Below, in pieces: positions 25,999-36,870 of a stretch of DNA of 64,000 nucleotides; position 1 is the stretch's first letter; each line of letters opens with the position of its first letter. The notes below the pieces were generated by a model, which saw nothing but the letters and a program-made list of their open reading frames with translations, did no database searches and was not told the origin of the DNA. Source of the stretch: Novosphingobium rosa NBRC 15208 (GTDB lineage Bacteria > Pseudomonadota > Alphaproteobacteria > Sphingomonadales > Sphingomonadaceae); contig NZ_BCZE01000016.1 in NCBI RefSeq assembly GCF_001598555.1, positions 1-64,000 on the forward strand, written 5' to 3'. A program made the translations under genes and the position numbers.

Positions 25999-27503
25999 CA
26001 GTGCTGCTTTCCGCAAGCGGCGTGGTGAAGCGCTATGGCGGGATCACCGCGCTGCATGGCGTGGATTTCGCCGTGCAGGCGGGGCAGGTGCATGTTCTGA
26101 TCGGCGAGAATGGCGCGGGCAAATCGACGCTGATGAAGATTCTGGCCGGGATTGAGACCCCCACCGAAGGCAGCCTCGCCATCGATGGCGCTTTGGTGCA
26201 GCTGAATGGCGTGCGCGATGCCGCGAAGCGGGGCATCGGCATGGTGCATCAGGAGCTGAACCTGTGCCCCAATCTGACCGTTGCCGAAAACATCTTCCTG
26301 CTGGGTTCGGGTAGCACGCTGCTGGACAAGGATGGCGAGCGTGACGCCGCTCGCGGGCTGCTGGCCCGCCTGCGCCAGACCATCGATCCCGATCGCCGCG
26401 TCGACACGCTGAGCATCGGCGAGCAGCAGATCGTCGAGATCGCCAAGGCGCTGGCCGAGGAATGCCGCATGCTGATCCTCGATGAGCCCACCTCGGCGCT
26501 GAGTGAGGCCGAGGTCGAGGTGCTCTTCGAGGTGATCGGCGATCTGAAGCGCGCCGGGGTCGGGCTGGTTTATATCTCGCACCGGCTGGAAGAACTGCTG
26601 CGCGTGGGCGATGCCATCACCATCATGCGCGACGGGCGGATCGTGGCCAATCGGCCTGCGGCTCAGGCCAGCGTCGGCTGGATCATCGAGCAGATGCTGG
26701 GCGAGAACGGCAAGCTGCAACGCGAGGGCCGCGAGCCCTGCGCGGAAGGCACGCCGGTGCTGACGCTCTCGGGCGTGTCGCGCGGGCGGGACCGGGGCGG
26801 GGCGGCGCTGGAGGATGTCGATCTGCAGGCGCGCGCGGGGTCGATCCTCGCCATCTATGGCCTGTTGGGATCGGGGCGCACAGAAATGCTGGAGGTTGCT
26901 TTCGGCGCGCGCAAGGCTGAACAAGGCACGGTCACGCTCTGCGGGCAGGATATCACCGGGCTTTCCATCGCCCAGCGGGTGGAGAAGGGCCTGCTTTTCG
27001 TTTCCGAGGACCGCAAGGCGCAGGGGCTGTTTCCCAATCTGGATGTGGGGCGCAATATGGCGCTCAGCGATCTGGCGCGCTTTGCCCGCGCAGGCGTAGT
27101 GCAACCCGAGAAAGAGGTCAGCGCCATCGGCCAGATGATCGCGCGGCTGGGCGTGAAGGCGGCCACGCCTCAGGTGGCGATCACCGCGCTGTCGGGCGGC
27201 AATCAGCAGAAGGCACTGATCGGGCGGGCGCTGATGCCGGGGCCCGCCGCGCTGCTACTCGACGAGCCGACGCGCGGGGTCGATGTCGGCGCGCGGGCCG
27301 AAGTCTTTTCCCGCATCCGCCAACTGGCGCAGGACGGGCTGGCGGTGGTCTTTACCACCAGTGACGTGCTGGAAGCTTTGGCGATTGCCGACCGCATCGT
27401 GGTGATCGCCAAGGGGCGGATCACGCTGGATGTGGCGGCCGATCAGGCCAGCGAGGCGATGCTGATCGGCGCGGCCAACGCCGAAAGGGCGGTGGCCATA
27501 TGA
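25995..27503 (+). CDS. Sugar ABC transporter ATPase (RbsA-like, two nucleotide-binding domains)
   Basis: A 502-residue cytoplasmic ATPase of the ribose/xylose class. First domain: Walker A GENGAGKST, signature LSIGEQQ, Walker B LILDEPTSAL. Second domain: a degenerate P-loop GLLGSGRTE, signature LSGGNQQK and Walker B LLLDEPTRGVDVG. The modified second P-loop is normal for this family. It powers import with the permease at 27500 and the binding protein at 29386; its start overlaps the DUF2291 stop and its stop overlaps the permease start, both as ATGA. Confidence 0.93.
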   Translation: MTVLLSASGVVKRYGGITALHGVDFAVQAGQVHVLIGENGAGKSTLMKILAGIETPTEGSLAIDGALVQLNGVRDAAKRGIGMVHQELNLCPNLTVAENIFLLGSGSTLLDKDGERDAARGLLARLRQTIDPDRRVDTLSIGEQQIVEIAKALAEECRMLILDEPTSALSEAEVEVLFEVIGDLKRAGVGLVYISHRLEELLRVGDAITIMRDGRIVANRPAAQASVGWIIEQMLGENGKLQREGREPCAEGTPVLTLSGVSRGRDRGGAALEDVDLQARAGSILAIYGLLGSGRTEMLEVAFGARKAEQGTVTLCGQDITGLSIAQRVEKGLLFVSEDRKAQGLFPNLDVGRNMALSDLARFARAGVVQPEKEVSAIGQMIARLGVKAATPQVAITALSGGNQQKALIGRALMPGPAALLLDEPTRGVDVGARAEVFSRIRQLAQDGLAVVFTTSDVLEALAIADRIVVIAKGRITLDVAADQASEAMLIGAANAERAVAI

Positions 27504-28573
27504 ACACTCTGGCGAAATCCATCAGCGAAAAGGGCAAGGCCTTGGCCACCAGCATTGAACCGCAAACCGCCGAACCTCAGGGGAAGGCGCAGGCTATGGC
27601 GCTGCTGCTGAAATTCCGCACGGTGCTGGCGCTGGTGGTGGTGGTGGCGATCTTCGCGGTGCTGGCGCCCAATTTCCTGTCGCTGGGCAATGCGCTGATC
27701 ATGCTGAAACACATCGCCATCGTGGCGATCCTGGCCATCGGCATGACCTTCGTGATCCTGACCGGGGGCATCGATCTCTCGGTGGGCTCGATTGCCGGGC
27801 TGGCCGGGATGGTGGCCGGGGCGTTGCTGCTCGACGGGCTGCGGCTGAGCGCGCTGGGCGTGGTGATCTATCCTTCGGTGCCGTTGATGGTGGCGATGGT
27901 GGTGGTGCTGGGCGCGGCTTTGGGCCTGTTCAACGGCCTGATGGTCAACCGCTTTCAGGTGGCGCCCTTTATCGCCACCTTGGGCATGCTCTATATGGCG
28001 CGCGGCGCGGCGATGCTGATGTCCAACGGCGCAACCTTTCCCAATCTGGTCGGCAATCCGGCGCTGGGCAATGAGGGTTTCTCATGGCTGGGCGCGGGGA
28101 TGGTGTTGGGCATTCCGGTGCCGGTGTGGATTTTGGCGATCATCGCTCTGGGCGCGGGTTTTGTTGCCGCGCGCACCACCTTTGGCCGCCGCGTCTACGC
28201 CGTGGGTGGCAGTGAGCGGGCCGCGCTGCTTTCGGGCGTGCGGGTGGATCGCATCAAATATGCCGTCTACGCCATTTCGGGCGGGCTGGCGGCGGTGGTC
28301 GGCATGCTGGTCGCCTCCGATCTGGAAGCCGCGCATCCGGCATCCGGCGAAAGTTTCGAGCTCAGCAGCATTGCCGCCGTGGTGCTTGGCGGGGCATCTC
28401 TCACCGGCGGGCGGGGCACCATCGCGGGCACGCTGACGGGCGCCTGCGTCATTGGCGTGCTGGGCGATGGTATGGTGATGGTCGGGATCAGTGAATTCTG
28501 GCAAATGGTTATCAAGGGCGCGGTGATCGTCACCGCTGTGGTTCTTGATCGTTTGCAGGAAAGGCTGGGTTGA
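27500..28573 (+). CDS. Sugar ABC transporter permease (RbsC-like)
   Basis: A 357-residue inner-membrane permease with about eight to ten hydrophobic segments after a hydrophilic N-terminal 35 residues. The GIDLSVGS motif near residue 93 and AVGGSERAALLSGVRVDRIKYAVYAISG loop are diagnostic of ribose/xylose/galactose-class permeases; the LGGASLTGGRGTIAGTL segment is also typical. It overlaps the ATPase by 4 nt and its stop codon is immediately followed by the DeoR start. Confidence 0.93.
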   Translation: MNTLAKSISEKGKALATSIEPQTAEPQGKAQAMALLLKFRTVLALVVVVAIFAVLAPNFLSLGNALIMLKHIAIVAILAIGMTFVILTGGIDLSVGSIAGLAGMVAGALLLDGLRLSALGVVIYPSVPLMVAMVVVLGAALGLFNGLMVNRFQVAPFIATLGMLYMARGAAMLMSNGATFPNLVGNPALGNEGFSWLGAGMVLGIPVPVWILAIIALGAGFVAARTTFGRRVYAVGGSERAALLSGVRVDRIKYAVYAISGGLAAVVGMLVASDLEAAHPASGESFELSSIAAVVLGGASLTGGRGTIAGTLTGACVIGVLGDGMVMVGISEFWQMVIKGAVIVTAVVLDRLQERLG

Positions 28574-30342
<1,769 letters not shown>

Positions 30343-30375
30343 GCCCTATTCCCCCCAATCTGTGAGAGGATTGTC

Positions 30376-31350
30376 ATGAGCAAGCTGACCTTCGGTGCCG
30401 GTATCTGGCACTTTGCCACCTATCTCGACCGCTATGCCACCGATGGCTACGGGCCGGCCAAGACGCTGATCGAGATGATCGATCTGGCCGGGCAGGTGCG
30501 CGATCTCTCCGTGGTGGACATCAATGCGCCGTGGAGCCCGGACATTTCGGTCGATGAGGTCGAGGTGGCGTTGAAGCGCAACAACCTCTCGGTGATCGGC
30601 ATCACGCCGGAGATTTACACGCGCGAGTTTTCCAAGGGCGCTTTCACCAACCCCGATGCCGGGGTGCGCCGCCGCGCCAATGAGATGTGCAATCAGGCCG
30701 CCGATCTGGTCCGCCGTTTCGGCGCGTCTTACGTGAAGCTGTGGCCGGGGCAGGATGGCTGGGACTATCCCTTTCAGGCCGATTACAAGCAGATCTGGCG
30801 CTATTCGGTCGAGGGCATCGGCGAGCTGGCCAGCCAAAACCCGGATCTGAAATTCGTCATCGAATACAAGCCGCGCGAGCCGCGCGTCCATATGAGCTAT
30901 TCCTCCGTCGCGCGCACGCTGCTGGGGATCGAGGCGATGGGGCTGCCGAACGTGGGCATTCTGCTGGACTTCGGCCATGCGCTGTTCGGGGGCGAGAGCC
31001 CGGCGGATTCCGCGCAGCTGGCCATCGACCATGGCCGCCTCTTCGGTATGGATGTGAACGACAATCTGCGCAGCTGGGACGATGATATGGTGGCGGGCAC
31101 CGTCCACCCCATCGAACTGTTCGAATTCTTCTACACGCTGCGCAAGAACAAGTGGGAAGGCGTGTGGCAACTTGACCAGTTCCCGTTCCGCGAAAACTGC
31201 CTGGAGGCCGCCGATATGGCCATCGATTTCCTGAAACATATCGATGGCGCGCTGGACCGGCTTGACTGGGATGCGCTGCAGGCCGCGCAGGACAGGCAGG
31301 ATGCCATGGGGGCCCAGAAGATCGCCCGGCAGGCGCTGTTCGGTTTCTGA
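30376..31350 (+). CDS. Xylose-isomerase-like TIM-barrel sugar isomerase (D-apiose isomerase candidate)
   Basis: A 324-residue protein of the xylose isomerase-like TIM-barrel superfamily. Likely metal ligands are the glutamate of [14 protein letters not shown], the aspartate and histidine of [13 protein letters not shown] and the aspartate in [15 protein letters not shown] is a further conserved patch. AGAGGA precedes ATG 30376. It closes the transporter operon and is followed by a strong terminator. Enzymes of this fold in such operons convert an aldose into a ketose for the linked kinase. In the D-apiose route the first step is D-apiose to D-apulose. Alternatives are a rhamnose-, tagatose- or erythrulose-phosphate-type isomerase. 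Confidence 0.8.
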   Translation: MSKLTFGAGIWHFATYLDRYATDGYGPAKTLIEMIDLAGQVRDLSVVDINAPWSPDISVDEVEVALKRNNLSVIGITPEIYTREFSKGAFTNPDAGVRRRANEMCNQAADLVRRFGASYVKLWPGQDGWDYPFQADYKQIWRYSVEGIGELASQNPDLKFVIEYKPREPRVHMSYSSVARTLLGIEAMGLPNVGILLDFGHALFGGESPADSAQLAIDHGRLFGMDVNDNLRSWDDDMVAGTVHPIELFEFFYTLRKNKWEGVWQLDQFPFRENCLEAADMAIDFLKHIDGALDRLDWDALQAAQDRQDAMGAQKIARQALFGF

Positions 31351-31358
31351 TGCAAAGG

Positions 31359-31388
31359 GGGCGGCAGGTTCAGGCCTGCCGCCCTTTC
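31359..31388 (+). terminator. Intrinsic terminator of the ABC/isomerase operon
   Basis: GGGCGGCAGG (31359-31368) and CCTGCCGCCC (31375-31384) form a perfect 10-bp stem with a 6-nt loop, followed by TTTC, 8 bp after the isomerase stop codon. Confidence 0.85.
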
Positions 31389-31952
31389 GTTCAACTCTGG
31401 CTTGGCAGGGCCTGACCCCGCATACCGGACATACCCCTGTCGCTTTCCCGTTCCTCAATGGAGTGGGGCAGAGTGACCGAAGTGTCTCCCTTGTGCCTCC
31501 GCGCAGAAGATCCGGAAGGAAGCCAAACATCCGGCTTCCTGTTTCAAGCATGGGCTGCGACATCTTTGATTGTGGATATGGCTCGCATGGTGTCGCCTGA
31601 TAATCCACTACGCAATGTTGCGTGAGGGTGGCCCGTAGTTTCCCTGTCGATGCGCCATCAGTCGGAAAGGCAGGGGTCTTGCCCTTGATGTAATCGGTTA
31701 CTAAGGATAACACCTTCTCGTGAAGGGAGGGGCGTCTGGTCTTCGTCCCTAGGGGGTGCATCGGAGGGGCGGGCGCGTGTCGGTTCGATCGGAATCGTCA
31801 GTGGCTGTGGCTCGATAAAAATGAGGGAAGGATGGGCATGGCGGGCCTCAATCATCGACACATGATCGCTGCCGTTGGCGCACTGTTGTTGGTTTAACCC
31901 TTCGCGCGCGCTTTTCCGGGCGGACTCGCCTCGTTATTCGGGAGTTGGCATC
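31389..31952. other. Intergenic region before the IolE-like cluster
   Basis: 564 bp without a supported gene. Short frames here have no ribosome-binding site and no recognisable product. The only clear element is the LacI-type palindrome at 31690-31701. The promoter of the 31953-35604 genes presumably lies near it, about 250 bp before the first start codon, leaving a long leader of unknown purpose. Confidence 0.6.
31690..31701. promoter_or_regulatory. LacI-type operator candidate
   Basis: GTAATCGGTTAC is a near-perfect even palindrome with central CG (10 of 12 positions symmetric), in the style of LacI-family sites such as GTAACCGGTTAC. No lacI gene adjoins it; the nearest in this window are at 8023 and 46928, so a distant regulator may act here. 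Confidence 0.5.
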
Positions 31953-32849
31953 ATGCCGGTCAGATTGGCTTTCAGCCTGTTGCCCTATCGCATCGCGCCC
32001 GCAGGCCTGCGCCCCGATCTCGCTCCGCCGCTTCCCGAATTGCTGGGGAAGGTTGCGGAAATCGGTTTCTCCGGCGTGCCTGCCGAAGTCCCTGCGGGCA
32101 TGGCGGAAGTTGATTATCTTTCTGTGCTCTCAGACTTCGGGCTTGGCTGCGCTCCGGGCTATTTTCAGGCGGATTTTGCCGATGCGGCCACGCTGGAAGA
32201 GTCAATGGCCGCTGCAGAGGCCATCGCCCAAAGCCATGCCCGGCTTGGTCTGGACCGCATCTTCATTGCCGCCGCATTCCCCGATCCAGCTCGCTTCACC
32301 GCGCCGGCCCAGGGCGCGGCAGCCTCTGCCGACTGGCTGGCGGCCACTATCACCGGTTTGCGTCAGGTTTGCCGCGCGATGACCGCGCAGGGCGTGACGC
32401 CTTGCCTGCATCCTCATGTCGGCAGCGCGATCGAGACCGAGGCGGAGATTGAGGCCGCGCTGGCGGCTATTGAGCCCGACCTGCTTCTGCTGGGCCCGGA
32501 CATCGGCCATCTCGCCTGGGCTGGCGTCGATCCGGTGGCGTTTGTGGCGCGCCATCGCGCACGCATCGCGGCCCTGCATCTCAAGGATATGCGCAAAGCC
32601 GTGGCGCAGGAGGGGACTGCCGCCTCGGCTTCCTATGGTGAAATCACCTGGAACGGCCTGTGGGCAACCCCGGGGCGTGGCGATCTGGACTGCGATGGCG
32701 TGCTGGAAGCGCTGACCGGCTTCGATGGCTGGATTGTCGCTGAAATCGATATCCCCGATGTCGATACCGTGGAAAAGATGGCACAAGCCGCCTTCAACTG
32801 GGCCGCGCCGCGCCTCGGCCTTACTGCTCCCTCGCAGGTGCGGACATGA
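31953..32849 (+). CDS. Sugar phosphate isomerase/epimerase, IolE/IolI-like TIM barrel
   Basis: A 298-residue cytoplasmic TIM-barrel protein of the AP-endonuclease-2-like superfamily. ATG 31953 follows GGGAG. Metal-site motifs are LHPHVGSAIETEAEIEAAL, LLLGPDIGHLAWAGVDP and ALHLKDMRK, the H-x-H, D-x-G-H and H-L-K-D pattern shared by inosose dehydratase (IolE) and inosose isomerase (IolI), plus a final glutamate in WIVAEIDIPD. It leads a three-gene plus-strand group with two MFS transporters. A role in inositol or keto-sugar catabolism is plausible, but no other iol gene is nearby, so the substrate stays open. Confidence 0.75.
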   Translation: MPVRLAFSLLPYRIAPAGLRPDLAPPLPELLGKVAEIGFSGVPAEVPAGMAEVDYLSVLSDFGLGCAPGYFQADFADAATLEESMAAAEAIAQSHARLGLDRIFIAAAFPDPARFTAPAQGAAASADWLAATITGLRQVCRAMTAQGVTPCLHPHVGSAIETEAEIEAALAAIEPDLLLLGPDIGHLAWAGVDPVAFVARHRARIAALHLKDMRKAVAQEGTAASASYGEITWNGLWATPGRGDLDCDGVLEALTGFDGWIVAEIDIPDVDTVEKMAQAAFNWAAPRLGLTAPSQVRT

Positions 32850-32908
32850 GCGCGCCTCTGGGCGCAGGCTGAGCATCTGATAGCGATGCTGGAGAGGGAG
32901 GCAGCCGG

Positions 32909-34174
32909 ATGGCCGTCATGATGCCCGTCGAGGGTGAGGGAGGTGCCGACCGCAAGCCGGTATCGGGGCTCTTCATCGTCGCTTATGTTCTTGCGCAATT
33001 CGGGGTCTGGGTCGCGCTGCTCACGCCGCTGGTTCTGACCATTGCGCTGCGGGTCGGGGATCTGGCCGGGCCTGAATACAAGGCCTTGATGCTTGGGCGA
33101 ATTCTGGCGCTTGGTTCTGCGGTGTCGGTCGTCGCCACACCCTTGGCGGGTATGCTTTCGGATCGCACCACCTCGCGCTGGGGGCGTCGGCGGCCATGGA
33201 TCGTGGGCGGCGCCATGGTGGGGCTTGTCGGCCTTGCGATTTGCGGGGGCACTCAGGATCTGCTGGTGCTTGCTGCTGGCTGGGTGCTTTGTCAGGCGGG
33301 CTTCAATGCGATGCAGGTCGCGGTCATGGCCATTCTGCCCGATGCCGTCCCCTTCTCGCAGCAGGGTCGGGTCTCCGGCTTTCTGGGGGTGACCACCACG
33401 GCGGCGATTTTCGCCGGAACATGGCTTTCCCAATTTTCCCTGGCGCGGCCAATGCAACTGATGCTCGCGCCCTTTGTGCTGACGCTGATCTGCTGCGGCT
33501 TTTTCGTGGTGCTGTTCCGCGAAGAGCCGGTGACGCAGCATAGGGAAACGCGTGCGGCGATCCGGGATCTGCGCGGGATGATCGCGCCTTTCCTCGATTG
33601 GGATTTTAATTTCACCTTCCTCAGCCGCTATCTGATCATGACCTCCTGGGCGGTGCTGTTGAGTTACCAGCTCTATTTCCTGACAGATCATCTCGCGCTG
33701 TCCCGCGCCGCATCCACTGCCGTCATGGTCAAGACCAGCGCGACGACGGCGATTGCCACCGTGTTGACCTCGCTGATCGGTGGCTGGATCAGCGATCTGA
33801 TCGGGCGACGCAAGCCACTGGTCTTCCTCTCCGCAGCCATCGAGGCGTCAGGGTTTTTCGTGATTGCGACGAGTCATTCCGTCGATGGTTTCGTGCTTGG
33901 CGTGGGTTTGGCCGCAGCCGGGAAGGGTTTCTATTTCGGGGTCGATCTTGCGCTGGTGGCGGCTGTTCTGCCGGACCCGAAGACCGCTGCGCGTGATCTG
34001 GGGCTGTTTCAGATTGCCAATACATTTCCGCAATTTGTCCTTCCCCTGATGGCGCCTGCCGTGCTGGCGATCGGTAGCGAGGGCGGCGGCAATTACGCGA
34101 TGCTCTATCTGGGCGGCGGCGTTTGCTCGCTTATGGGCGCTTTTGCGATCTTGCCGCTGCGCAGAGTGCGGTGA
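32909..34174 (+). CDS. MFS sugar:proton symporter-like protein (SLC45/GPH style)
   Basis: A 421-residue membrane protein with about twelve hydrophobic segments. The loop between helices 2 and 3 reads SDRTTSRWGRRRPWIVGGA, the signature of sucrose/maltose-type symporters of the SLC45 and GPH kind, and the equivalent loop in the second half is GGWISDLIGRRKP. GGGAGG about 9 nt upstream supports ATG 32909. It lies 59 bp behind the IolE-like gene and probably imports the substrate or precursor of that enzyme. Confidence 0.82.
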   Translation: MAVMMPVEGEGGADRKPVSGLFIVAYVLAQFGVWVALLTPLVLTIALRVGDLAGPEYKALMLGRILALGSAVSVVATPLAGMLSDRTTSRWGRRRPWIVGGAMVGLVGLAICGGTQDLLVLAAGWVLCQAGFNAMQVAVMAILPDAVPFSQQGRVSGFLGVTTTAAIFAGTWLSQFSLARPMQLMLAPFVLTLICCGFFVVLFREEPVTQHRETRAAIRDLRGMIAPFLDWDFNFTFLSRYLIMTSWAVLLSYQLYFLTDHLALSRAASTAVMVKTSATTAIATVLTSLIGGWISDLIGRRKPLVFLSAAIEASGFFVIATSHSVDGFVLGVGLAAAGKGFYFGVDLALVAAVLPDPKTAARDLGLFQIANTFPQFVLPLMAPAVLAIGSEGGGNYAMLYLGGGVCSLMGAFAILPLRRVR

Positions 34175-34281
34175 GAGGGGGACCATCATGCTTTGCTCTC
34201 GCAAGAATTCGAGATGAGGCTAGGAACGATATCCATGGGTGAAATATGGCCCTGCAAACGGCAAGTGAGGAGAAAGCCCCG

Positions 34282-35604
34282 ATGGCGGCAGATATGACGG
34301 AAGGCTATCGCGCCTCTGCAATCGATGGGGCGCGATTTGGGCCTTTTCAGTTCAGGATTGCCGCCCTTTGCGCCTTGATCGCGGGGTTAGACGGCTTCGA
34401 TACGCAGGCGATCGCCTATGTCGCCCCCAGCATCGGGGAAGCCTGGGGGCTGGACAAGGCGGCCTTCGGGCCGATCTTCGGTGCTGGCCTGCTGGGCCTG
34501 ACCATCGGCGCTTTCCTGCTCAGCCCGATTGCGGACCGGGTCGGGCGCAAGGCGGTCATCCTGTTCTGCACGAGCGTGTTCGGGCTCTTTGCCTTGCTCA
34601 CGGCACGGGCGGCCAACATGGAGCAATTGCTGGCCTATCGCCTGTTGACGGGCATCGGGCTGGGCGGGGCCATGCCCAATCTGATCGCCATCACCAATGA
34701 ATATGCCCCCTCGCGCCTGAAGGCGACGCTGGTGACAGTGATGTTCTGCGGCTTTCCTCTGGGCTCCACCATCGGGGGCGCGATCAGTGCGCCGCTGATC
34801 GCGCGTTTCGGATGGGAGGCAGTGTTCGCGCTGGGCGGCGTGTTGCCCGTGCTGCTGCTGCCGGTGCTGTGGCTGGCCCTGCCGGAATCGGCCCGCTTCC
34901 TCGCCATGCGGCAGGATGCGGAAGCGCGGCTCGCCCCGATCCTGCGGCGGATCGATCCCGCCCTCACGCCCTCGGCCTTTATCGGGCAGGTGCGCGGCGA
35001 GGCGCCAGACCGGACGCGGCGGCATTTCCCCGTCATCGAACTGTTTCATGAAGGGCGTGGGCGGACCACGCTGCTGCTCTGGCTGGCTTTTTTCATGAAC
35101 CTGCTGGTGATGTATTTTCTGGTGAACTGGCTGCCCTCCCTGTTGCGCGGGCTGGGCTTGCCGCTCTCGATCGCCATCATTTCCACCGCCATGCTCAATC
35201 TTGGCGGGATGATCGGCGCCATCGTACTGGGGCGGCTGATCGACAGGAGAGAGCCCGCGCTGATCCTTGGTCTGGCCTATGTGGCATCGGCGATCTTCAT
35301 CGTGTTGGTGGCCTATGCGGGCGCCAATGTCACTTTGTTGCTGGCCGGAGCGGCGCTTGCAGGCTTCGGCGTGGTGGGCGGGCAGATTGGCCTCAATGCG
35401 GTGGCCGCCTCCACCTATCCCACGGCGGTGCGGGCAACGGGCGTGGGCTGGGCGCTGGGCGTCGGGCGGATCGGCTCGATTGTCGGGCCGGTCGCGGGCG
35501 GAGCCTTGCTCACGCTGGGCTGGACGAGCCAGCAGCTGATCCTGACCGCCGTGATCCCGGCCTTGCTGGCTGCCGGCGCCGTCTTCATGCTTCGCCGGCC
35601 CTGA
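34282..35604 (+). CDS. MFS transporter, aromatic acid:H+ symporter (AAHS, PcaK-like) family
   Basis: A 440-residue transporter with about twelve hydrophobic segments. The first helix carries LDGFDTQAIAYVAPSI, the aspartate-containing motif of the AAHS family that imports 4-hydroxybenzoate, benzoate and related acids, and the 2-3 loop is PIADRVGRKAVI. I chose ATG 34282 because GAGGAG lies about 10 nt upstream; ATG 34246 would add 12 residues but has no such site. No aromatic catabolic gene adjoins it, so its link to the preceding sugar genes, 107 bp upstream, is unclear. Confidence 0.83.
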   Translation: MAADMTEGYRASAIDGARFGPFQFRIAALCALIAGLDGFDTQAIAYVAPSIGEAWGLDKAAFGPIFGAGLLGLTIGAFLLSPIADRVGRKAVILFCTSVFGLFALLTARAANMEQLLAYRLLTGIGLGGAMPNLIAITNEYAPSRLKATLVTVMFCGFPLGSTIGGAISAPLIARFGWEAVFALGGVLPVLLLPVLWLALPESARFLAMRQDAEARLAPILRRIDPALTPSAFIGQVRGEAPDRTRRHFPVIELFHEGRGRTTLLLWLAFFMNLLVMYFLVNWLPSLLRGLGLPLSIAIISTAMLNLGGMIGAIVLGRLIDRREPALILGLAYVASAIFIVLVAYAGANVTLLLAGAALAGFGVVGGQIGLNAVAASTYPTAVRATGVGWALGVGRIGSIVGPVAGGALLTLGWTSQQLILTAVIPALLAAGAVFMLRRP

Positions 35605-35640
35605 TGCGCTTTGAGCATGCGGCGGGAACGGAGCGCCGGA

Positions 35641-36144
35641 TCACAGGGCCGCTTCGATCTCGCCCATGCGGGCGGCCAGAACCAGCAGGGCGTGGCGCAG
35701 CTGTTTCTCCACCGCGCCGCGCGTGATCCCCAGCTTCGCCGCGATCTCGTTCTGGTCCAGACCGTCCAGCTTGCGCAGGGAGAAAATCTCGCGACAGCGC
35801 GGAGGCAGATCCTCGACCAGCTCCAGCACGATGCGCAGCCGGTCCTGCGCCAGCGCATGGCGCTCGGGGTCGGGCGTGTCATCGGGGATGGTCGTCGCCC
35901 TCTCTGCGCTGCCCAGCCAGGGGGACCATTTCTTGCGGTCGCGCGCGCCGTCATTCACCAGATTGCGCGCCACGCGGTAGAGAAAGGCGCGCGGGTTCTC
36001 CACCTTGCCGCTGCGCAGCGAGGGGATGGCGCGCGCCCATGTCTCCTGCACGATATCGGCGGCCACCGGCGACGACTCCACCAGCGAGCGGACATAGGCG
36101 GTGAGCGAGGCCTGATGATGCGCGACGATGGCCCTGTCGCTCAT
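35641..36144 (-). CDS. ECF RNA polymerase sigma factor, FecI-like
   Basis: A 167-residue sigma factor with only regions 2 and 4. Region 2 has ADIVQETWARAI and NPRAFLYRVARNLVND; region 4 has LPPRCREIFSLRKLDGLDQNEIAAKLGITRGAVEKQLRHAL, the PxxxRxxF-LxxxxGxxxxEIA pattern of iron-transport sigma factors. Its ATG overlaps the stop of the TonB-like gene as ATGA, so the two are co-translated. FecI-type factors are normally followed by a FecR anti-sigma gene; none is present here. It is convergent with the AAHS transporter gene. Confidence 0.9.
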   Translation of the reverse strand: MSDRAIVAHHQASLTAYVRSLVESSPVAADIVQETWARAIPSLRSGKVENPRAFLYRVARNLVNDGARDRKKWSPWLGSAERATTIPDDTPDPERHALAQDRLRIVLELVEDLPPRCREIFSLRKLDGLDQNEIAAKLGITRGAVEKQLRHALLVLAARMGEIEAAL

Positions 36145-36830
36145 GGCTGCCGGCCCGCAGGATGATCGATCAGAAAGGCGATGGGCAGGGTGATCGCCAT
36201 TTCGTCGGGCAGGCTCTCGGGGATGGCGGGGAAGGGCGCGGCGCGCTGCACCATGGCCAGTGCGGCCTTGTCCAGCGCGTCATGGCCGGTGCTGGTGGCG
36301 AGTGTCGCGCCCAGCAGGCGCCCGCAGCGCTCGATGCGGAACAACACCGCGCCGCTGCCCTGCCAGTCGCGGCGCAGAGCGGCATTGGGATAGGTGCGCT
36401 GCGCCTCGAGCCGGGCCATCAGGGCGCGGCGCCAGGCTTGGGCGTCCAGCGCGGGAGGGGCGTGCGAACCTGAGGGATCGGCGATGTTTGGCGCTTGCTC
36501 TGAAAGCTGCGGCGTGGGGTCGGGCTTGGCGTTCAAGAGGGGCTTGGGCTGGGGCGAAAGCGGCGCAGGCTTTATCCTGTTGCGCGCAAGGCCCGCTTTC
36601 GGGCGCGGGGTGGAGCGATCCGGCTGATGCAGCGCAACGATCAAGGGGTGGGCCGTCGCGTATCTGACGTTGGTTCCCGAGACCTGCCAGTCGAACGCCA
36701 TGGCGCCCACCGCCACCGCAGCCACATGGACCACGCAGGTCACCGCCAATTCGATGCCCCGCGCAGGCCGGTGCGGCACAGGCGGTATCCTGTCGGCATG
36801 CGGCGTGGCGAGGGGCTGCGAGACGGTCAT
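36141..36830 (-). CDS. TonB-like energy transducer
   Basis: A 229-residue protein with TonB layout: a short cytoplasmic N-terminus, one membrane helix (GIELAVTCVVHVAAVAVGAMAF), a proline-rich periplasmic linker (about residues 72-128, with many P, K and Q), and a C-terminal TonB domain (LEAQRTYPNAALRRDWQGSGAVLFRIERCGRLLGATLATSTGHDALDKAALAMVQRA reads YP-AR-G-V-V-F-x-I-x-G-x-S-x-LD-AAL style). It should couple ExbBD energy to outer-membrane receptors. No exbB/exbD adjoins, so it would share them. A Fur-box-like site at 36851-36865 just upstream suggests iron control of this gene and the sigma factor. Confidence 0.85.
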   Translation of the reverse strand: MTVSQPLATPHADRIPPVPHRPARGIELAVTCVVHVAAVAVGAMAFDWQVSGTNVRYATAHPLIVALHQPDRSTPRPKAGLARNRIKPAPLSPQPKPLLNAKPDPTPQLSEQAPNIADPSGSHAPPALDAQAWRRALMARLEAQRTYPNAALRRDWQGSGAVLFRIERCGRLLGATLATSTGHDALDKAALAMVQRAAPFPAIPESLPDEMAITLPIAFLIDHPAGRQP

Positions 36831-36850
36831 GGACCCGCCTCATACTGAAA

Positions 36851-36865
36851 TGAGAATGATTTGCA
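36851..36865. promoter_or_regulatory. Fur-box-like site upstream of TonB/sigma operon
   Basis: TGAGAATGATTTGCA matches the 7-1-7 Fur consensus TGATAAT-N-ATTATCA at 11 of 14 positions and lies 20 bp upstream of the TonB-like start codon, where Fur would block transcription under iron sufficiency. Confidence 0.5.
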
Positions 36866-36870
36866 ATAAT

